Assembly: GCA_032622095.1 (NCBI GenBank)
Contig: CP136068.1
Location: 137,523,989-137,587,988, forward strand
Direction: 5' to 3'
Source of the DNA: Siphonodentalium dalli
Lineage: Eukaryota; Mollusca; Scaphopoda; Gadilida; Siphonodentaliidae
Length of the DNA stretch: 64,000 bases
In this document: piece after piece, positions 26,251 to 38,220 of the stretch
Position numbering within the stretch: the stretch's first letter is position 1
Layout: each line of letters begins with the position of its first letter
Made by a program: the position numbers and the translations under genes
The notes under the pieces: generated by a model
What the model saw: the letters and a program-made list of their open reading frames with translations, nothing else
Database searches by the model: none
What the model was told of the DNA's origin: nothing

Positions 26251-26935
26251 CTGTTTTTGGTGTCAACTCTGTAAATATACAAATCTGCTGATAACAAACG
26301 TTCCCTGACTGCTAAATATGACCAAACAGCAAAAATTTCCGCACGTTTCAGGGAGGAAAATTCATTAGTTTTGGGTAAATATAAATGCAGAAAAACATGT
26401 AAGAAAATGAAAATTTAAATTTTAGTCCGGGAACCAGGTCGGTCGACGTGCACCCTCACCCCAGGATTAAACTTCATTATTTGTTTTGTCCGTAAGGATG
26501 TCTGCTCAAACTATCGACATTAACAGTTGACGTGTGTGTACCGGGCAATGTGGCGGCCATTCTGGCCGTATACCCCACTGACTACATATATTTACCATAA
26601 ACGCCATTGTTCTTGTTTCCATGGCATATGCCTGTCATTTCAAGCATAATTTGACTGTAAAAATAAAACATGGAAGACAAACTGGCAACCGGAGGTAGTG
26701 AAAAGAGCATTTGACAGTAACTTTCACTATAGGTGCCAGTTGCGCCACCATACATGATATCCAATCTTAATCTGATAATAGTAACTCATAACCCGAGTTT
26801 TCAAAAATTACGACGAAAATGGAAATCGGAAGTCAACAATTGAAGTGCTTTTTTAATTTATAACTTTTTAACTTTTTAAACTAAATAAGCAAATAATGAA
26901 TAAATATATAGCCAATACGTATAGTGGTATATATT
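26251..26935. other. Intergenic, nothing recognised
   Basis: AT-rich sequence without clear repeats or coding potential. A 60-codon minus-strand frame near 26582 has no motif and is not called. Confidence 0.5.
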
Positions 26936-28077
26936 CAATCATACGAGTTTCCAATGCCACCGACTAGTTTCAGAATACATCAAATTAGTATCCCATACCA
27001 CCTAACGAGTGTACCAAACCATATACTGAATCACCTACCATGTATCCAAACCAATTTACGAGTATCCCAATCTACAAATCCCAAATTCAAATATTGTCCC
27101 GAGTAAGCCATCGTAAATAATCCACCCAACGAGTTTCCCAAACCACCAAGTAGTGCCCCAAACCATATGCAACTGGTTTCCATCCCACACAGATAGTCAT
27201 CCAAGTAATGCACCTGGTATCCTAACCGACACAATGAGTGTCGCAACCCTGCAACGATTGTTCCAAACCACAGTGCATGGTAGTGCCCTAAACAATACAA
27301 ATGGTGTTTCAAACTACACAGATTTTTTCCCAAACTACGAAAAAAAAATGAGTGTCCCTAACCATCCAACGAGTGCTCCAAATCATACAACGAGTAATCC
27401 ATCCAATGATTGCCCCAAACCACCAATATGAGTGTTCCAAACCATCCAGCGAGTGTTCGGAAGGAAAAGGGTGTATAATATGCACCAAATACCTCACAAC
27501 TAGTGTCCCACGCCATCCGAGGAGAATCCTATGTCATACAACAGCTGTCCCAAACCACCAACTGTCGTCTCAATCAATTCAACGGCCCAATCAGTGAACC
27601 AATCGACAAATTAGTGTCTCATTCCACCACACGTGTGTCACATATTCACACCGAGTGTCCAAAAACAACCCCATTGGTGTCTCAAATCACCCAATGGGTG
27701 TCACAGACAATTGCGTAGTGCCCCAAACCAATATGCACCTGATTCCCAACCCACACAGATAGTCCCCCAAACCATGCATATGTTGTCCTAACCCATACAA
27801 TGAGTGTCACAAGCCATCCAATGAGTGTCTCAATTCACCCGATTAGTGTCGCAAACCTGCAACGATAGTGCCCCAAACAATGCAACTGGTGTTCCAAACC
27901 ACATAGGTTTGGTCCCAAAACTACTAAAATGAGTGTCCCTAACCACCCAACGAGTTCTCCAAATCATAGTGGGTCAAAACGAGTGGATCAATCCATCCGA
28001 TGAATGCCCCAAACCACACAATGAGTGTCTCAAACCATCCAGCGAGTGTTCGAAAGGAAAAGAGTGTCTAATATGGA
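26936..28077 (+). repeat. Highly degenerate ~20-bp minisatellite, forward orientation
   Basis: The sequence is built from loose variants of a unit like gtgtcccaaaccatccaacga, with unit lengths of roughly 18-24 bp. Divergence is high, so this is an old array. In translation it gives repeated PNH-type peptides, which reflect the repeat and not a protein. Related blocks lie at 28421-28756, 29019-29382 and 31886-32210. Confidence 0.8.
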
Positions 28078-28143
28078 CAAATACCTCACAACTCACCACG
28101 TCATACGAGTCCTCGGATGACGTGGTGAGCTGTGAGGTATTTG
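28078..28143. repeat. Inverted repeat (hairpin) in the minisatellite
   Basis: caaatacctcacaactcacc at the left pairs with ggtgagctgtgaggtatttg at the right, with arms of about 27 bases and a loop of about 12. It ends next to the fragment of the TA-flanked element. Confidence 0.85.
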
Positions 28144-28144
28144 A

Positions 28145-28420
28145 CCAGTCGTAAGTCAGGATTTCTTTACCCTGTGCCAATGCATTCTCTCATATATGCG
28201 AGTCGACCATAGGTCGCCTCGCATATATAAGAGAATGCATTGGCCTAACAATTTTTTACAATTTTAATAATTTGTTCTTGTATTCTTTAACAATTTTATA
28301 ATTTCACCCATACAGAGCCCCAAACAAACATAAGCAGACGACACTCTTCTATATGCTTCAATATATGTGTGGGGCTCCCTGCAGGGTAATGGATGTTTTT
28401 TATTTTATGTCCTAAAAATG
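28145..28420 (+). mobile_element. Fragment of the TA-flanked miniature element
   Basis: Matches the left two thirds of the element at 24284-24741: ccagtcgtaagtc, the 67-bp palindrome (28177-28243), the AT-rich filler and gggctccctgcaggg. The outermost left end and the whole right inverted repeat are missing, so it is a truncated copy. Confidence 0.85.
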
Positions 28421-28756
28421 TTATATGACATAGGACTCTCAGGAGAGTGTCTAATATGGACAAATAACCACCAAAGTCGTCTCAATCCATTCAATGGCTC
28501 AATCAGTGAACAAAATAGTGTCCCATTCAACCACACGTGTGTCCCATATCCACATCGAGTATCCAAAACCACCAAATTGGTGTCTCATACCATCCAATGG
28601 GTGTCACAAACCACCCAGTGAGTGACCCAAACCATAAAACAATCACAATCACAATCCAACCATTGAGTTCCCATCCATACAAATGGTTTCACAAACCATC
28701 TACTAACTGGAACCTCAATGCATCCAAATTAGTGTACAAAACCCTCCATGGAGTAT
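28421..28756 (+). repeat. Degenerate ~20-bp minisatellite, forward orientation
   Basis: Continues the pattern of the block before the element fragment, with units like gtgtctcataccatccaatg. The element fragment therefore interrupts an older array. Confidence 0.75.
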
Positions 28757-29018
28757 TTAACCCTTTCGTGAGTGGTGCGTCGCTGATGCAGCATTAATGA
28801 TCTTTTGCCATGCATTCTCTCATATATGCAAGTCTCCCATAGTGAGTCTAGCATATATAAGAGAATACCCTGGCTTACATGGCCAAGGTATGTATTGTTA
28901 GACCAATGCATGCTCTTATATATGCGATGCGCCCTATGGACGACACACATATTATACCAGAATGCACTGGCACAGGTTTTCGCAAAAATTCAAGAATATC
29001 CAGTCTTTAAAGGGTTAA
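28757..29018. mobile_element. TTAA-flanked miniature element, copy B (diverged)
   Basis: TTAA at 28757-28760 and 29015-29018 bound a 262-bp element with ends ccctttcgtgagtgg and ccagtctttaaaggg. Two diverged forms of the 67-bp palindrome lie at 28807-28874 and 28903-28970. It sits inside the degenerate minisatellite. Confidence 0.75.
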
Positions 29019-29382
29019 GACCATCACATGAGTGTTCCAAACAATCCAGTGGATTTATAAAACGAAGAGACACTCGCTCGGTGCTTTGAGATAGTCGATG
29101 GATGATTTTGTACAATTGTTTTGTACAATCATTCGATGGTGTGGGACATTATGCATGGGGTGGTATTCGACACTTGTTGGATTTATTTTAGACACTCCTG
29201 GTCCTGGTGTCAATCGTCATGTTGCATGGGACGGCCATTGGATGGGTATGAACACTCATTGATTAGTTTGGGACATATCAATGTGATGGTTTTTGGATTC
29301 TCAATTGATGGTTTGAGACGCTCGTTGTGAGGTTTGGGACAACACGTGCATGATTTTGGACATTAATCTCTGGATGATATAT
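29019..29382 (-). repeat. Degenerate ~20-bp minisatellite, orientation switches
   Basis: Up to about 29050 units read forward (gagtgttccaaacaatccag). From about 29115 they read as the reverse complement (ggatggtttgggacactcg-like). Near the switch, 29101-29132, an inverted repeat pairs gatgattttgtacaa with ttgtacaatcatt. Confidence 0.7.
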
Positions 29383-29950
29383 GTCAAACCATCTATACTG
29401 AGAAATCTTGTACGCCCAGTTGATTCTTACGATACCGGTTATAACTTTCGTTTTGAGCACATAAGGTTGCCATCCAATATCACATACAACTATTACATGA
29501 ATTCATTTTTGCCGTCTGCTATAAGTGAGTGGAGCTCTCTGCCTGACACCATACGCTATTGTAATACAATTGATGATTTCAAAACATCACTAAACGCAAG
29601 CACACGGCGCGTCCCAATCTACTATTACCACAGTAAGTATCGCAGATCACACATACTCCATTCTCGATTAAGATTAAAGTGCAGTAGTTTGAACTATGAC
29701 CTATTGAGTAATCACATTAAAACGTCCCCTCTCTGTCATTGTGGCAAAATAGAAACAGCACATCATTACCTACTGGAATGTCCTGAATAGAATGGTCATA
29801 GGACTGAACTGATATATATTGCGCCATACCGAATGCTATTATATCAGAAGAAAAAAAAATTGCGGATCAAAGGAACTCAGTCATCGTGAAAATATTTAAA
29901 TATTTGACGCGGTTCAAACTTATATCTAAAAACAAAGCGATGTTCTTAAT
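29383..29950 (+). pseudogene. LINE family 2: C-terminal reverse transcriptase remnant
   Basis: Homologous to the C-terminal third of the LINE protein at 46568-47866. Shared features are a FLPSAI-x-x-W motif, a YYYHS motif, the RLRLKCSSLN block and a terminal zinc-knuckle pattern CHCGKIETAHHYLLEC. The open frame ends at a stop near 29790 just after the knuckle, but similarity to a second copy at 34908-35450 continues in broken frames to about 29950. It is 5-prime truncated, lacks the polymerase motifs and cannot be functional. Known LINEs use this cysteine-histidine module in nucleic-acid binding. Confidence 0.85.
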
Positions 29951-31385
29951 AGTTTTGTGATACCCATAATATATGAGCAGGTGGATGCACGCACCCCGGT
30001 CCCACATATAGAGGCACCCCTGTCTTGAACTTCGATAGTGGAAACTTCACTAGTGATGTCCAGAGCTGTCTACCTTGCGGGCGGCAGTTTACAAAATGAC
30101 AAGATAAGAGTATCACAGGTATAGAATATACGTCTAGACTTCCTTGGATTAACCGATCTTATCATATTCCAGTGTAAAAACTAATAAATTAAACGCTTTT
30201 TATATGGGCGTCATATATTGACTCAGAAGTAATATCCCGATGTGATAACACATGTAAACCCCCGGGTAGGACTCCAAGCTCGAACCCAACCTGCACCCCG
30301 GGCCAGTAATCCCAGTAAAAACAGTTGGGACTTATCAATGCCGTACATAAAAGGAAGGAAATCCCAACACAAAGGGGAGGGGTGGCCGCGGTCACCGAAC
30401 ATACGGCCCCGTCCTGAACTCTGTGTTAGAAAACCCAAACACTAGATTATAGTTTTTCCAGTTGATACTTATCTTAAGCCACCACACATAAACCAAGACC
30501 GAATGATGGATGGACAGACGGTCGGATAGATCAAAACCATAATGCGCACGCTCCGCTAGAAATTTGGGGTATATTCTATGATTACATATTGATTTTTGAT
30601 ATGTAAATATATGTATGTCGCACGGGAGTTGGTGCGCCCGATAATATGTATATATCCACTGGTAGTCAAACAATACACATCCATGTATTAGCATGCGTGT
30701 ATATGGCCGCTTGCGTCCCAGATAATAATATTAACAATATGCTTAACACATCACATGTAAACCGCCAAACAACCGCCATTTGAATGAATGTGTTTGGTAA
30801 TGTAGCTAAGTTTCGGAGAGTAAACAACACATAGCATTGTTGAAATCCACACACTATCCTGGCAAGGTTTTATTGTTTTATTGAGCCATCTGAGGTACCG
30901 TTGTATTCCATCTTTTTGAAATGTGCATATATGGCACTTAAAGAATTGAGAACCGTTTATATACAATATTATATGGGGAAAACCGAAGACAATAATATCA
31001 GTTCCAGGTGGGATATAAACAGTGGGGAAAAAACCTACATAAACTAACATAAAGTATTGTAAGGAGATATGCATATATAACACATAGTGTAACGCTCTTT
31101 ATAAATGGGTTCTTTTTATATTGTATATTTTTATTGTATTCTATACAGAACCACACAGTAGGCCTATGTTTCGAGTTACAGATTTTGTACAACCTCGTGA
31201 TTTAGTCTAATGTTTGATTGTCGGCGCAGCTTGATAACATGGAGGAAACATAACATTTAATAATTTGGAAAAGGTTTACTACGATCATGCCGAAAATGGT
31301 ATCTTAAAATGTTGGGAATCGATAAATAAATGTAGCCAGGTCATCAGGGAGAGCATCTCTGGTTAAACGAACTTAAATCAGAACG
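29951..31385. other. Unassigned 1.4-kb insert within a LINE
   Basis: No gene or terminal repeats recognised. It separates the LINE coding end (29950) from matching 3-prime untranslated sequence (31386). In the other family copy at 35240 these two parts are only about 20 bp apart. It is therefore probably an insertion or rearranged block. Confidence 0.5.
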
Positions 31386-31885
31386 TTTATTTGTGGTTTC
31401 TACACACTTCGTGAAAAGCATTCGTGAATCACTGCTGAGCGCGAAACTTACCCCAACCAAATCGTCTGACATCTCACGGTGACGGGCGTAGCATTGACAC
31501 AAACAATATTATATGTACAGCATTGTAACCAATCAGCTGCAACTGAATAACATCCTCACTTTACACAGACAGTCTCACTTTCTCTCTTTCCCCCTCTCTC
31601 TCTTTCTTCTCTCTTTCTCTCTATCTCTCACTTTCTGTCTCTCTCTCCCCTGCTTCTCATGACATCGTCATTATTATTATTATTGTTATAATATTTCCAT
31701 TCCTTCCCGTCCGACCCCCCATATACACTCAATGAAGAGTGTGCGCGAAACAAAATCGGAGCAAACTTAACAAAAGCCCTTGGGCTTGCTGTTTAATCCC
31801 CTTTCCAATCAATCGATCATCTATACTATTATATTTTATTGTCAAAACTGTTGTCAAATGTTCAAATATGTTATTATGTATGTTT
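31386..31885 (+). mobile_element. LINE family 2: 3-prime untranslated region
   Basis: Shares cacttcgtgaaaagcatt, an aaccaatcagct block and acatcctcacttt with the tail of the copy at 34908-35450. A pyrimidine-rich stretch built on ctctctttct occupies about 31569-31660, and cttgggcttgctgtttaatcc follows. No coding remains. Confidence 0.7.
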
Positions 31886-32210
31886 ACACTAAACGTTGGA
31901 TGGTTTGGATTACTCATTAGGGCGTGTTTGGACACCATCTGGATGGTTTGCCCCACTAGTTGGGTCGATTTGGATACGTATGTTGGGTGGTTCGGGTCAC
32001 TGGGTGGCAAATTTGGGACGCCATTTCTATGGACTGGGTTGGTTTGGTATACTATTTTAATTAAGACGGTGGTTTGAGACGCCCGTTGCGTGGATTTAAA
32101 CTCCTTAGATGATTTGGGACACTCGTTAAGTGGTTTTGCAAGGACACTCATTGGATATATTTGGATATAAGTTTGGTTGCTTTTGACACTCACCTGATGG
32201 CATATAGGAC
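31886..32210 (-). repeat. Degenerate ~20-bp minisatellite, reverse orientation
   Basis: Units such as tggatggtttggattactca and gatttgggacactcgttaag are reverse complements of the 26936-28756 units. With 29019-29382 it probably formed one block later split by the LINE. Confidence 0.75.
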
Positions 32211-33400
32211 TATTGGGTATGCATTGTCTTCGATTTGAGAAGATTTAGTTAGTTACAATTTAAATCAATGAAAATAATTTGTTCTTGATTTTCGATCGCC
32301 AATTTTGTCGATGCTATGGAAACAATCTGGTGAACTTTATCGAAACTTGCCCAACTTTACTGCTGCCGGTCGCCATTTTGTCCCTATTTTGGATATTGAT
32401 GCCCTCTTTTCTGATACAATGGGAACTAATGGTTCATATCTGTCATCTTATAAGTATTCAGTATTCATTACACTGGTGAGTTCAACTCCCTTCTGGGCAT
32501 TAAAATAATAATTGATTTTTCTTCGAAATTGTGTTTTAAATCTATTTTAATTTGGTGGACACTGAAGGGCCAAATCCTCGTGACATGGCTCATTATAATC
32601 AGATATCGATTTAGCATGGTATATTTTGTTCTTAAAAAATGGAAGCACTCTGGTAAAATGTAGCGAAATTTTCCCAATTTGACCACTTCCGGACACCATT
32701 TTGTCCGCTATTTTGGATTTTGTAATGACAACAATAATAATTTGTTTTTGTTGCATTTTTCTGCCATCTTTATAACATAAATTTAAATTTCATTGAAGTT
32801 TATATTTCACAAGGAACGAAATATCTGACAATAAAGCCATACATTTAAATAGGACTTTTTTTTCAAAGGAAATCTATAAAAAATTTCCCCAAAGCGGATT
32901 TTGAAAATGTTGTTCCCCCGATTCTGCCCAAATAAAACGACACAACAATTACATACTATATAGTTTCCATTGTTTTGTCGCTTATAAGAACTATGAAATG
33001 CCACGTGTTACTGCACCATTGATTCTGAACACGAATTATACAGAGCTAAGCTTCAGGGCTTCTGCAACGAAATTCCGATAAACTTTCCATGCAAATGTGC
33101 CAGCGTGTGGTCGTATGGGTTCATAACATTTTATTGTTTCATAATTTTCTACACCCTTTTTAATGAATTCGCCGGGTGATTTCTTTTTTTTTACCATTTG
33201 TTAGTGAACAATTAGTGGAGATGGTATTAATTAAGAAAAAATATCATCTGTGCAAGTATAACTAGTTTTGTGGGTTATGGTTGGGTACGTTAATTCAAAC
33301 CCAACATCCCCTTCTTAACACAGGTCCCCAGGACAAAAATTTACCCCAACCCAAATAATACTTACTCCTATATAATTAAATATTATTGGGGTGGGGTCAA
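32211..33400. other. Intergenic with weak internal duplication
   Basis: Near 32330-32400 and 32640-32720 two stretches share cgaaa-ttgcccaa, a cgccattttgtcc or caccattttgtcc phrase and attttggat, suggesting a decayed tandem repeat. The remainder to 33400 is AT-rich without recognised features. Confidence 0.45.
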
Positions 33401-33818
33401 TTTTTTAAATGAAAACGCCAGGGATTTCGTTTCAGAAATGATGTATTATTGATCAGTGATGAGTAGAGCACTATTAATATGAAAATCAGCTTTGTACTCG
33501 AAAGTGCAAATAGAAGTCATTTTGGGGGTACTTTCAAAACCCCCGTCTGAAATGAAAACGCCAGGAAATTTCGTTTCAGAAATTGTGTATCATTGATCAG
33601 TGATTGCTGGAGAACAATTAATATAGAAATCAGCTTTGTACTCAAAAGTGAAAATAGAAGTCATTTTGGGGGTTTTGTGGGGTCTCTGGCCCCTAAACGC
33701 TAGGAATGCGGAACTTACGAAATCGGATTTCTTTTAACGTTTCTGGGGTGTAACACATCTGGGGCATCAAACCTTTCGTACGCGATTGTGCAAATGGAAC
33801 CCAGCAGGCTACCTGATT
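33401..33818 (-). repeat. Dispersed repeat DR1, inverted copy
   Basis: Reverse complement of 25727-26250. gaaaacgccaggga and gaaaacgccaggaaa occur at 33411 and 33554, and the end shares catcaaacctttcgta and cccagcaggct with the first copy. Two internal units are visible against three in the other copy. Confidence 0.8.
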
Positions 33819-34404
33819 ATAATCTTGAGCGTTCGTTTCTGTTCGGTATATGACTGCGGTCACGTAAAGAGCGTTTGTGTCTGTGTTTATCCCGTTAAGG
33901 TAAAGATAAAGAGCTTTAATCGTGTCGTTTATGTTCGGTAATACGAATTTTACGTCTAACGTCAAAACGCGACGTCTGGCGAAGTCCGGAGAGCTCAAGT
34001 TACCCAGAGAGGCGAAATATATTTCAATACAAAATTTCATCGCAATCGGTGCAGAAACGTGGACTGCTATAATGGACACGCATTCGCATTTTATATCAGA
34101 TAAATTGTACCTAGTCCAGCGGTGATCTGAAAATCGGATAAAACGATTATATTTAGTCCAGATTCGATTGGGAGCGCACGAAATGGGTAGAACGAACACC
34201 TTTCGCGCAAAACCTCAAAAGTCCAGCGATGGTCTGGGAAAAAATCCGAAAACCGAGGAAACTGAGACAAAATTAGAGCGGGGGAGCACGAATTGAACCG
34301 ATGGAACACCCAACCCGCCCAAATCCGGAATTGGATTTTTAATGAAATTTTCTAAGTTGAATGTCGAACGTCGAACGCCAAACGCATAACCAACTTCACG
34401 CATT
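33819..34404 (+). repeat. Unassigned segment followed by a copy of the 23-kb dispersed repeat
   Basis: 33819-34090 shows no recognisable feature. 34091-34400 carries gattgggagcgcacgaa, gaacacctttcgcgcaaaac and ttctaagttgaatg, matching the repeat at 23036-24283 in the same orientation. A 168-codon minus-strand frame here includes the repeat translation and is not considered a gene. Confidence 0.65.
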
Positions 34405-34815
34405 TCACCACGTTGCCAAACCTAATAGTGCAGCGGCCAAATTGAAAAAGAGATCTAGTTTTCGCGATACCCTACCCACGGTAGAACAAGTTAAAACCAA
34501 CTTTTTTTTAAGGAGAATATCTACTGTTGACGAAAATGATAGTGAAAAATAACGGAATTAGTGGTGGCTATTGTCAAATCGACGATGAGCGATATATACC
34601 TGCCAGTGACTTCTTCCAGAAATTAACGATTTTGGTAAAGCGAACCCTGTGGCTATGTCCTAACCTATTTTCAACTATTGTTGGGGGTAAAATTACTATA
34701 TCATACCATACCTCTACTTGATATGAAAAAAGTGTTGGTTTATTTCGATTTTCCTGCCATTTGGAGCCGAAACATTTATTTTTTGCTGAAAAATAGCTCT
34801 TTAGCTACCCCTCCC
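34405..34815 (+). repeat. Dispersed repeat DR2
   Basis: Shares long stretches with the reverse complement of 39060-39465, including gtgaaaaataacggaatt, ttaacgattttggtaaagcg and ccatttggagccgaaacatt. Its function is unknown. Both copies contain broken open frames and may be remnants of one transposon. Confidence 0.75.
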
Positions 34816-34907
34816 CCAAACACGTTTTTGGTCGAAAAATTACATATTTTTGTAAAGAACTTTACCCAATTTCCCAAACCCCAAATTACAACAACAACAA
34901 CGACATA

Positions 34908-35450
34908 TTTGATTTACTATCACATTCAGTAAGTGTCGCATATCACAAGTTCTCCATTCTCGCTTAAAATTGAAATGCAGTATAGTTTGAACTATGATCT
35001 ATTGAGTAATCACATTAAAACGTCACCTCTCTGTCATTGTGGCACAATTAGAAACAGCGCATCATTACTTATTGGAATGTCATGAATACAATGGTCCTAG
35101 GACTGAACTTCTATGCGCCATACCGAAATGTCGTTTTATCAGAAATACTCTTTTGTGTGGAACACAGCAACTCAGTCATCGCGAAAATAATAAAATAGTC
35201 GACGCGGTTCAAACATTTATATCGAAAACAAAGCGATTTCCATAACGCTGTCATTTGTGGAAACTTCGTGAAAAGCATTGAAACCATGCTGTATCAAAAA
35301 CGTAAACAACATTATCTGTATATCATTGTATCCAATCAGCTCCAACGAAACTATATCTGTAGCATTTTATCAAATCAGCTCCAACTGGATTACATCCTCA
35401 CTTTCCCCATACAGTCTCTCTCTCTCTCCCAGATAAATAGAACTACCCTA
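34908..35450 (+). pseudogene. LINE family 2: second C-terminal remnant and 3-prime end
   Basis: Follows the same course as 29383-29950, with tttgaactatgatctattga and the CHCGTIRNSASLLIGMS-type reading of the zinc-knuckle region in shifted frames. A later open stretch at 35039-35245 reads LETAHHYLLECHEYNGPRTE. The stop is followed by gtggaaacttcgtgaaaagc and two tandem copies of a ~36-bp unit beginning atcagctccaac. Frameshifts and 5-prime truncation show it is dead. Confidence 0.8.
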
Positions 35451-35469
35451 TGTCCACAGATTCAGTTAA

Positions 35470-38220
35470 AACTGGGAGCATGTCCCTATAGTTCGTGGTA
35501 TTTTCATGACTTAAAATAGCGTATGTGTCACATAAACAGTTAACGTTGCATTTTTGTTATTTGCCAGCCGCTTTTTGTAAAGTTTCACATACTGTCGGAA
35601 ACCAATACAGCCTTATATGTCGCATAGCGTCGGCCACAACATATGGTGATATTGAAATCATTTTTATAATCCCTTCAGTACATGATGTGTTCAAGACACT
35701 ATAAGGTAGGGTGCATAATACAGTGAACATATACCAGCCGCTTGTTTTGAAGTACTACACGGTGAAGTCTTTCGGGAACCAACACATGTGTATATCCTAA
35801 TAAAAACTAACCTTTGGTCAAACCCTCAGTTAACATTGGTGAGCAAATCGTTTCACTATGTGGTGTCTTCAAGACAACAAATAAAGTAGGGGGTCCTAAA
35901 ATTTTTGTCTTTTGCCACTTTTCGTTAAGTGCTCATGCTTTCTGAACCCAATCCATCTATATACACTTTGTACGTCCTTATACAACTCTCCATTGTCGAT
36001 ACACTCAGTCAATGAAGATATCGTTCCAGTTTGTGGTGTGTTATAGTCTTCAAATTGGGAAGGGGGTAATAAAACAATGAAAATCGCATTATATATTTTC
36101 CAGTCGATTTTTGTAAGGTGTCCCTGACTATCGGGTACCAACCCATCTAAAACAATTATGTATTTCCTGATAGAATAGCCATTGTCCAGATCGTCATTTG
36201 ATCTTGAGAACACATACATTCAGTTCGTGGTGGGTTCAGTGGTTTTCATGGGATAGGGGCCCTTTAAAATTCGCCTTTATTATTTTCCAACTGCCTTGTG
36301 TAAGGTGCCACGGTTGGTTCGCGAGGCATTCCATCTTTTCTGACAGAAAAGCCATTCGGCCACAATCTCGGGTGATATTGATAGCTGTATACGCCTTCCG
36401 CTAGTGGTGTGTTCAAGACTTCAAATAGGGATTGGATTCCCCTGAGACAGTGAAAATTAGCCCTTTTAGTTTGCCGGCCGCTTGTTGTAAAGTGTCATAG
36501 GCTTTCGGGAACCATCTCGTCCATAATATAACGTATTTCCGGATAATACTACCATGTGTCCAAACCCTCAGTTAACATTGAGAGCATATCATTTGTTTAA
36601 GACTTCAAGTGGGATAGTGGGGGTCCTCAAAACATAGAATTTTTTTTGTAAAGTGCTCCAGGATTTCCGGGGAACCAAATCACCCATTTCAATTAATAAT
36701 TCCATGATAGCACTACCTTTCGGTCACACGCTCAGCTAAGTATGAGAGAATATAACTTCAGTTCATGCTGTGTTCAAGATATTAAATGGGTTAAGGGGTC
36801 CCCCAAAACAGTGTGTATTCGCCTTTCTCATTTGCCAATCACTTTTTTGTAAAGTGACTCTGACATTAAAGAACCCACCCACAAAAGATGTAAATTTCTT
36901 GATATAGCGTCAATTTCTCTGAACGCTCAGTTAATATTGGGAGCATATCCTTTCAGTTCATGGTGTGTTCAAGACTTCGAATGGGGTAGTGTGGCCTCAA
37001 AACAAAGAAAATTCACCTTTTCGTGTTTGTCAGCCGCCTTTTGTAAAGTGCTCCAGTATTTCGGGAACCAAACCACCCATACCAATTGTATATAATACAT
37101 GATAGCACTACCTTTCATTCACACACTCAGTTAACAATGGGAGCATATAGATTCGGTTCAGTGTGTGCTCAAGAGTTCAAATTGGTTATGGGTACCCAAA
37201 AACAGTGAGAATACGCCTTTCTCGTTAGCTAGCCACCTTTTGTAAAGTGTCCCAAACATTCGGAAACCAACCCGCCCACTAAAGATGTATATTTCCTGAA
37301 TTTACATACCGTTTGTCCACATCCTCAGTTAACATTGAGAGCATGTACATCCATTGGTTTGTTTAAGACTTCAAATGGGGTAGGGTGCTCAAAGACAATT
37401 CAACTTTGGTATTTGTCAGCCGCCTTTTGTAAGGTACCCTAGGATTTTGGGAACCAAACCACCCGTATAAATTGTATATTCCATGATAGCACTACCTTTC
37501 GTTCACACTGTCAGTTAATAATAAGAGCATATATATTCGGCGCATGGTGTGTTAAAGAGTTTAAATGGGCTTATAAAGGAGTCCCACAAAACAAAAAATA
37601 TTCGCCTTTGGCGTTTGCCATCCGATTTTGGTAAAGTGATAAAGTCTTTCGGGAAGCAACCCATCCATACACGTTATGTATGTCCCGTTATTACTACTCT
37701 TTATCCTCAGTCAATAGTTAGAGCAATCATTTCAGTTCGTGATTTGTTCAACTTTTTTCACTTCAATTGTGTAGGGGTCCTCAAAACATAGCAAATATTC
37801 GTCTTTCTTATTTATCAGCCACTTTGTGTAAAGCAACACAGACACAAGCCACCCATACAAATGATGTATTCTCTGATAGCACTACCTTCCAGTTACACTC
37901 TCTGTTAATATAGAGAGCATATATATTCAGTTCGTAGTGTGTTCAAGGCTTTAAATCGGGTAGAGTGTTCTCGAAAAAATAGAAAATTCGCCTTTCATAT
38001 TTGCCACGCAGCCTCGTTTTGTAAAGTGCCACACTATTTCGGGAACCAACCCATCCATAAACATTGTGTATTTTCTTATGTAACTGTCCTCTGTACAGTT
38101 ACATGATTCTTATTATTGAGATAATATTCTTTCAGTTCGCTGTGTGTTCAAGACTTCTACTAGGGTAGGGGGACCTAAAAAAAATAGAACACATTTCAAC
38201 TAACGTTTGCCACCTTGGTC
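35470..38220 (+). repeat. Degenerate satellite with ~175-205-bp monomers
   Basis: Roughly 14 diverged units. Each contains, in order, cagccgctttttgtaaagtg, a cgggaaccaa phrase, cactacctttcggtcaca-like sequence, ctcagttaacattgagagcat, a cagttcatggtgtgttcaag phrase and cttcaaatggggtagggg. Phrase spacing is about 178-205 bp. Copies differ widely, in contrast to the 361-bp array, so it is old and not being homogenised. Confidence 0.85.

Noticed and set aside
30280-30305. tRNA-like T-loop word (gggttcgagct on the minus strand)
   Set aside because: No matching acceptor, D-arm or anticodon arm could be folded around it.
33693-34199. 168-codon minus-strand frame, with similar peptides at 23035-23331 and 34091-34309
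   Set aside because: It overlaps copies of dispersed repeats and is broken in each copy; the similarity is repeat homology.
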